A stretch of 36,289 bases of DNA from an uncultured Anaerolineae bacterium (lineage in GTDB: Bacteria; Chloroflexota; Anaerolineae; Anaerolineales; Villigracilaceae), in contig CAINXK010000032.1 in the NCBI GenBank assembly GCA_903854805.1, positions 1-36,289 on the forward strand, written 5' to 3'. Of this stretch, positions 33,190-36,289 are shown one piece after another. The position numbers and the translations under genes are program-made. Numbering within the stretch: the stretch's first letter is position 1; each line of letters starts with the position of its first letter. Below the pieces are notes generated by a model. That model saw only the letters and a program-made list of their open reading frames with translations. It ran no database searches and was not told the origin of the DNA.

Positions 33190-34806
33190 TTATTTTTGGG
33201 GCGCCACAGGGCTTTCGTCGAGTAAAAAGTCTCCGTTTTCAAACAAGCCTTTTACGACGGTCCGGATGGCTGGAGATTCTAAAAGATCTTGAGGCTCAAA
33301 CCATTTCAGGCGTGCATGTGTGGTGCGGATACCAGTTTCCAGAAATTGTCCAAAGGGTAGTGAAGTACGGAATAATTGGTAGTACAAAAAGCGACGCGCG
33401 TTCCGACGAAAATCGTCAGGCACCTCAATTGTATCAGCAGTCAGGAAGGTCTTGAGTGTGCTGTCATAATCTACCTGATCTTGTGGGAAAAAGACGGTTG
33501 GGTATTGGGTGAAACGCGCTTTGCCTGCGCATAAAACTGCAGCACCCATGATCGAGGCTTCCAATCCGATGGTTGAGTTGTAGATCATCACGAATTTGGA
33601 GCGTGTGATCAATTCATATGAACTGAGATACTCATGCGGGGATACAAAGATTACATTTGGCTGGTCAGTGGCGTGGCGGCTGTGCACCCATTCAGCCACT
33701 GTTTCCAGGCTGGCCTTGCGCAAGCGGGTCTCGTCTGGATGTGCGCGGATGACAAACAGTGTTTCGGGCTGTGTTCTGGCTGTTTCAAGTACCAGGTCCA
33801 GCCAGGCGAACATATCTGTAAAGATGGTGTTGGCATGCGGCTGGCTGGTATCAAAAATAACATTGGTAAAAACGGGGATGATTTGTTTGAACTGTGCAGC
33901 TTTTGCCAGGAAGGCGCTGTCGAGGCCTTTCATGGATGCCCAAAACTTAACCCCGGCCATGCTGAAGTTGCCTTGAAAACGTTTTTCCAGGTAAGCATCC
34001 AGCTGGGCGTTTTGATCTGAGTCCAGCTCGAAAGATTCTGGAATGTGAATTGGGTATGCTGTAGATTCGCCTTCAGTGAAGAAACCCGTCACCGGCTGAA
34101 AACCCACCTCGTGACTGATCACGCGCAAGCCTCTTTGTTTTGCGATCCATTTTGCAACCGCTTCGGGGAAGAACTGCCCGTTGAATACGACCACGCTCTG
34201 CGGATTGGTAGAGTCTAAGAATCGTTCAAAACCAACCGCCACATTCCAGGCCGAAAGTAGATACTCACGCAGGAAGAACTTGGTGGTATCGTCATCTATT
34301 AAATGATAGCGGCGCAAAATCCAGCGCAAACCAGGCAGGACCAGCGCACCAAGTGGAATGTTATGCCACTCACAGATCATGAGCTGAGCAAGCGACTTGC
34401 CTGCCAGGGCTAATTCGAGTTCAGAGTCACGTTCAAAGCTGAACCAGCTGACATCTGCGCCTGTATAAAGCGTTTTAGCCTGGTAAACGCAGGAGCGACA
34501 GGGTGGCTGCTGTGCGGGGCGATCACGATTTGTGCCAAGAACACAGCGACTCATGCCGTGGTTGCAGGCAAAAAAGGCCACCGGAATGCCCTGCAGGCGC
34601 AAGCCCCACGATGTGATTAAGTGAAAGGCGCTGTTCCAGGAAAGGTCATCAATGCCACTGGATGCCTTGAAAAAGACGATCGGGCGCATATCTTGTGGAC
34701 GTGGGGCGATTTTCGCCACGCGGAGTGCCATTCGAAATATGCGCCAGTTGTTTAGATGGCGAGTCAGCCGGCGCTGGATGTTCTGGGTATAGAAGTTATT
34801 AAACAT
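33190..34806 (-). CDS. GT-B capsule-synthesis-type protein with N-terminal cysteine cluster
   Basis: A 538-residue soluble protein. After a basic leader, IVFFKASSGID (from 43) starts a Rossmann-like domain. Between residues 81 and 106 lie four cysteines (C81, C88, C103, C106) in FFACNHGMSRC and PPCRSC, a pattern suited to zinc or an iron-sulfur cluster. The C-terminal half has IRAHPDE (353-359) and YNSTIGLEASIMGA (409-422), the HP and S/T-x3-E motifs shared by KpsC/KpsS-like capsule proteins and CDP-glycerol transferases, so donor binding is likely. The gene seems to start its own transcript (TGATAGAAT at 34815-34823). It resembles the 1955-3394 product only in the C-terminal motifs. Substrates are unknown. 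Confidence 0.65.
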   Translation of the reverse strand: MFNNFYTQNIQRRLTRHLNNWRIFRMALRVAKIAPRPQDMRPIVFFKASSGIDDLSWNSAFHLITSWGLRLQGIPVAFFACNHGMSRCVLGTNRDRPAQQPPCRSCVYQAKTLYTGADVSWFSFERDSELELALAGKSLAQLMICEWHNIPLGALVLPGLRWILRRYHLIDDDTTKFFLREYLLSAWNVAVGFERFLDSTNPQSVVVFNGQFFPEAVAKWIAKQRGLRVISHEVGFQPVTGFFTEGESTAYPIHIPESFELDSDQNAQLDAYLEKRFQGNFSMAGVKFWASMKGLDSAFLAKAAQFKQIIPVFTNVIFDTSQPHANTIFTDMFAWLDLVLETARTQPETLFVIRAHPDETRLRKASLETVAEWVHSRHATDQPNVIFVSPHEYLSSYELITRSKFVMIYNSTIGLEASIMGAAVLCAGKARFTQYPTVFFPQDQVDYDSTLKTFLTADTIEVPDDFRRNARRFLYYQLFRTSLPFGQFLETGIRTTHARLKWFEPQDLLESPAIRTVVKGLFENGDFLLDESPVAPQK

Positions 34807-34814
34807 GAAAGCGT

Positions 34815-34823
34815 ATTCTATCA
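34815..34823 (-). promoter_or_regulatory. Extended -10 element TGATAGAAT, near-leaderless start
   Basis: On the minus strand TGA-TAGAAT ends only eight bases before the ATG at 34806. Transcription would begin at or right beside the start codon, giving a leaderless or nearly leaderless mRNA. The -35 position holds only CTGTAA. No ribosome binding site is seen, in keeping with a leaderless start. Confidence 0.4.
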
Positions 34824-34929
34824 GGGATGATCATCGTTTACAGGTTTTCGAGAGCGGTTTATTGGGCTAAAAAGGGAGTGCGCGGGTGGGGAAATGTGAA
34901 CAGAGCGGGGAGCTTGTTTTGCGATTTGG

Positions 34930-36289
34930 TTATGGAATTGCATTTTCGGACGGCTGCATGCCTGAATTGTCTGAAAGTATATCCACTCCATAGTAATTGC
35001 TCATGCAATAATTTACCCAGAACTTGGGGTTTTCACCGGGGTCATTGAGGCCAGCCCAGTTTCTGATGGAATGAATTGTAACTTTCTTTTGCCCACTAGC
35101 ATAAGCCTGCCGAATTATTGGTTGATTGCCATCCCAATAGATGGCATAACTTTCAAGGATCTGCCGATAGCTATTGAGCTTGCTAAAATTAACCCAGGCT
35201 GCCCCTGAAATTGCCATCAATATAAAAATATACAACCCTGCCAGAAGGAAACCTTTGGTAAATATGCCAATTTTTATGCTTGAACCAAACAGATAGCCGG
35301 CAATGACGAAGCCGGTCATCAGGAAAAAAACAGCCAGGATCAATGTTCGGTTAGGAGCTGGCTCTGCCATACCAAATGCGGCAGGTGGAAAACAACCAAA
35401 AGCAAAAATAAAACCAGCAAGTAAGGCAGCCGGCGAATACCATTTCGGTACTGCTTGATATGGTTTAAATATGCCAATCCAGAATGCAACGCCAAAAAGA
35501 GCTGCGGTCGCCATCAGGCCCAGGGGCGACTTGAAAATGCTCATCAAAAAATCAACAAATGCGATTGATGCAATCGATAAAACTTCAAACAGATCAGGAC
35601 GTTTGGGAAAAAGGGCCTGACGGATAGCATTTCCTGGGGCAAGCACCATTACCACCAGCCCCACAAAAGTTCCCAAGAGATAAACTAGTGCATAGTAAAA
35701 GCTGGCATTGCGTTCTGCGGGCCGGTTCTTCCACAACTTCATCGCAACCAAGGCTGCCCAAAAAACAACCAGAACCGGCGTAAGTGTCTCGCTAAACCCG
35801 GCTCCGAAAACTGATAGACCCAGTCCGAGCAAGAAAAACCAGATATTAAATTTGACGTTCCCTGACCGGTTGATTTGATAATATACCGCTAGCCCAAAAA
35901 TAAAAATCACCAGCGGCAGAAGATATGATCGGAGTCCACCCCACCAGAAAAGCGACTGTGCCGGACTGGGACACAGGATGAGAGTGCCAAATGATGTGAT
36001 GGAGCTGAGTATAAGAGCAATCCAGAAGCGTTCATTTTTTGGGTAAGATGTAGGTAATAACAAAAAAACGCACCAGGTTGTCCCGATCAACCAGGCTGAG
36101 ACAAGTAGCCCAACTCCCCAACTTACCAGGTAAGGGCTGATCGAGAGCAATGAATCGATAACGCTGGCGGAGTAACAACCGCTCCAGGTTTTATACCAAA
36201 ACCAGACAGAACGCAGCAAACCTAACCGGTTTGCCATGTAAATGGAACAAAAGTCATCAGCAATTAATCGCGAAAAACTACCCAGATAA
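34930..36289 (-). CDS. DUF6056-like polytopic membrane protein, probable GT-C (5' partial)
   Basis: A multi-pass membrane protein whose frame stays open to the right edge, so the ATG at 36237 is internal. The 17 codons before that ATG read without a stop and include IADDFCSIY, an acidic pair in the first-loop position of GT-C enzymes. Then come FWYKTWSGCYSAS and, after several helices, VMVLAPGNAIRQ, a block characteristic of the DUF6056 family as I know it. About ten further helices follow, then a soluble tail with KVTIHSIRNWAGLNDPG and YYGVDIL. At least 452 codons are visible; the missing part is probably one helix. Base composition is AT-rich compared with the rest of the locus. It is presumably the upstream neighbour in the glycan locus, with a 123-base gap to the next gene. 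Confidence 0.65.
   Translation of the reverse strand, partial: YLGSFSRLIADDFCSIYMANRLGLLRSVWFWYKTWSGCYSASVIDSLLSISPYLVSWGVGLLVSAWLIGTTWCVFLLLPTSYPKNERFWIALILSSITSFGTLILCPSPAQSLFWWGGLRSYLLPLVIFIFGLAVYYQINRSGNVKFNIWFFLLGLGLSVFGAGFSETLTPVLVVFWAALVAMKLWKNRPAERNASFYYALVYLLGTFVGLVVMVLAPGNAIRQALFPKRPDLFEVLSIASIAFVDFLMSIFKSPLGLMATAALFGVAFWIGIFKPYQAVPKWYSPAALLAGFIFAFGCFPPAAFGMAEPAPNRTLILAVFFLMTGFVIAGYLFGSSIKIGIFTKGFLLAGLYIFILMAISGAAWVNFSKLNSYRQILESYAIYWDGNQPIIRQAYASGQKKVTIHSIRNWAGLNDPGENPKFWVNYCMSNYYGVDILSDNSGMQPSENAIP

Noticed and set aside
1..36289. Search for tRNA, rRNA, CRISPR array, IS element, phage or toxin-antitoxin genes
   Set aside because: I saw no transposase motif, regular spaced repeats, cloverleaf with CCA-type end, or small toxin/antitoxin pair. 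The repeats found are single short spacer repeats.

Overview
The window looks like chromosomal DNA of a Chloroflexota bacterium, most likely of the Anaerolineae. This is an inference from protein style: a lipoprotein with a Thr/Pro-rich stalk and an NBR1-type Ig-like domain, a fused LivH-LivM permease, and membrane glycosyltransferases with a D-F-x-P-T-R-Q-L-F signature. I see no rRNA, tRNA, CRISPR array, transposase or phage gene. Genes are dense, often overlap by 1-8 bases and mostly have weak ribosome binding sites.

Left part (1-16.3 kb), mixed strands. A branched-chain amino-acid ABC permease is cut by the left edge. It is followed by a GT-B-like surface-carbohydrate protein, a 440-base spacer that can fold into a branched RNA, and a GH1 beta-glycosidase. 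Then come a GT-C-like membrane protein (minus strand), an NBR1-Ig lipoprotein translationally coupled to queG, a second GT-C-like membrane protein, rdgB, an alpha/beta hydrolase, an orphan GAF/HisKA_3 histidine kinase and an M1 metallopeptidase lipoprotein.

Right part (16.4-36.3 kb) is one long minus-strand surface-glycan locus, cut by the right edge. In transcription order (right to left) it encodes: a DUF6056-like membrane protein; a GT-B capsule-type protein with a cysteine cluster; a sulfotransferase; a GT-C protein with a C-terminal soluble domain; a CMP-sugar-type cytidylyltransferase; a paralogue of that GT-C protein; a D-2-hydroxyacid dehydrogenase; an SDR; an MptE/DUF115-like protein; then GT-C, GT2, GT-C, GT2 (a duplicated pair); a Wzz-like chain-length protein; an O-antigen-ligase/polymerase-like protein; and a second sulfotransferase. 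The M1 peptidase may be its last gene.

Together these genes suggest synthesis of a sulfated heteropolymer or glycoprotein glycan. Cytoplasmic enzymes would make and activate an acidic sugar or 2-oxo-acid-derived unit, GT2 and GT-B enzymes would build the lipid-linked unit, and several GT-C enzymes would add residues outside the membrane. Wzz and Wzy/WaaL-like proteins would set length and polymerise or ligate, and sulfotransferases would decorate it. No flippase, initiating phosphoglycosyl transferase, NeuB-type synthase or PAPS-forming enzyme is in the window, so the pathway is incomplete here.

The most unusual items are two families of tandem GT-C paralogues with non-standard active-site loops, one with a four-cysteine external domain; a 32-codon ORF that fits exactly between two genes and may be a frameshifted N-terminus; and the possible structured RNA upstream of the GH1 gene.
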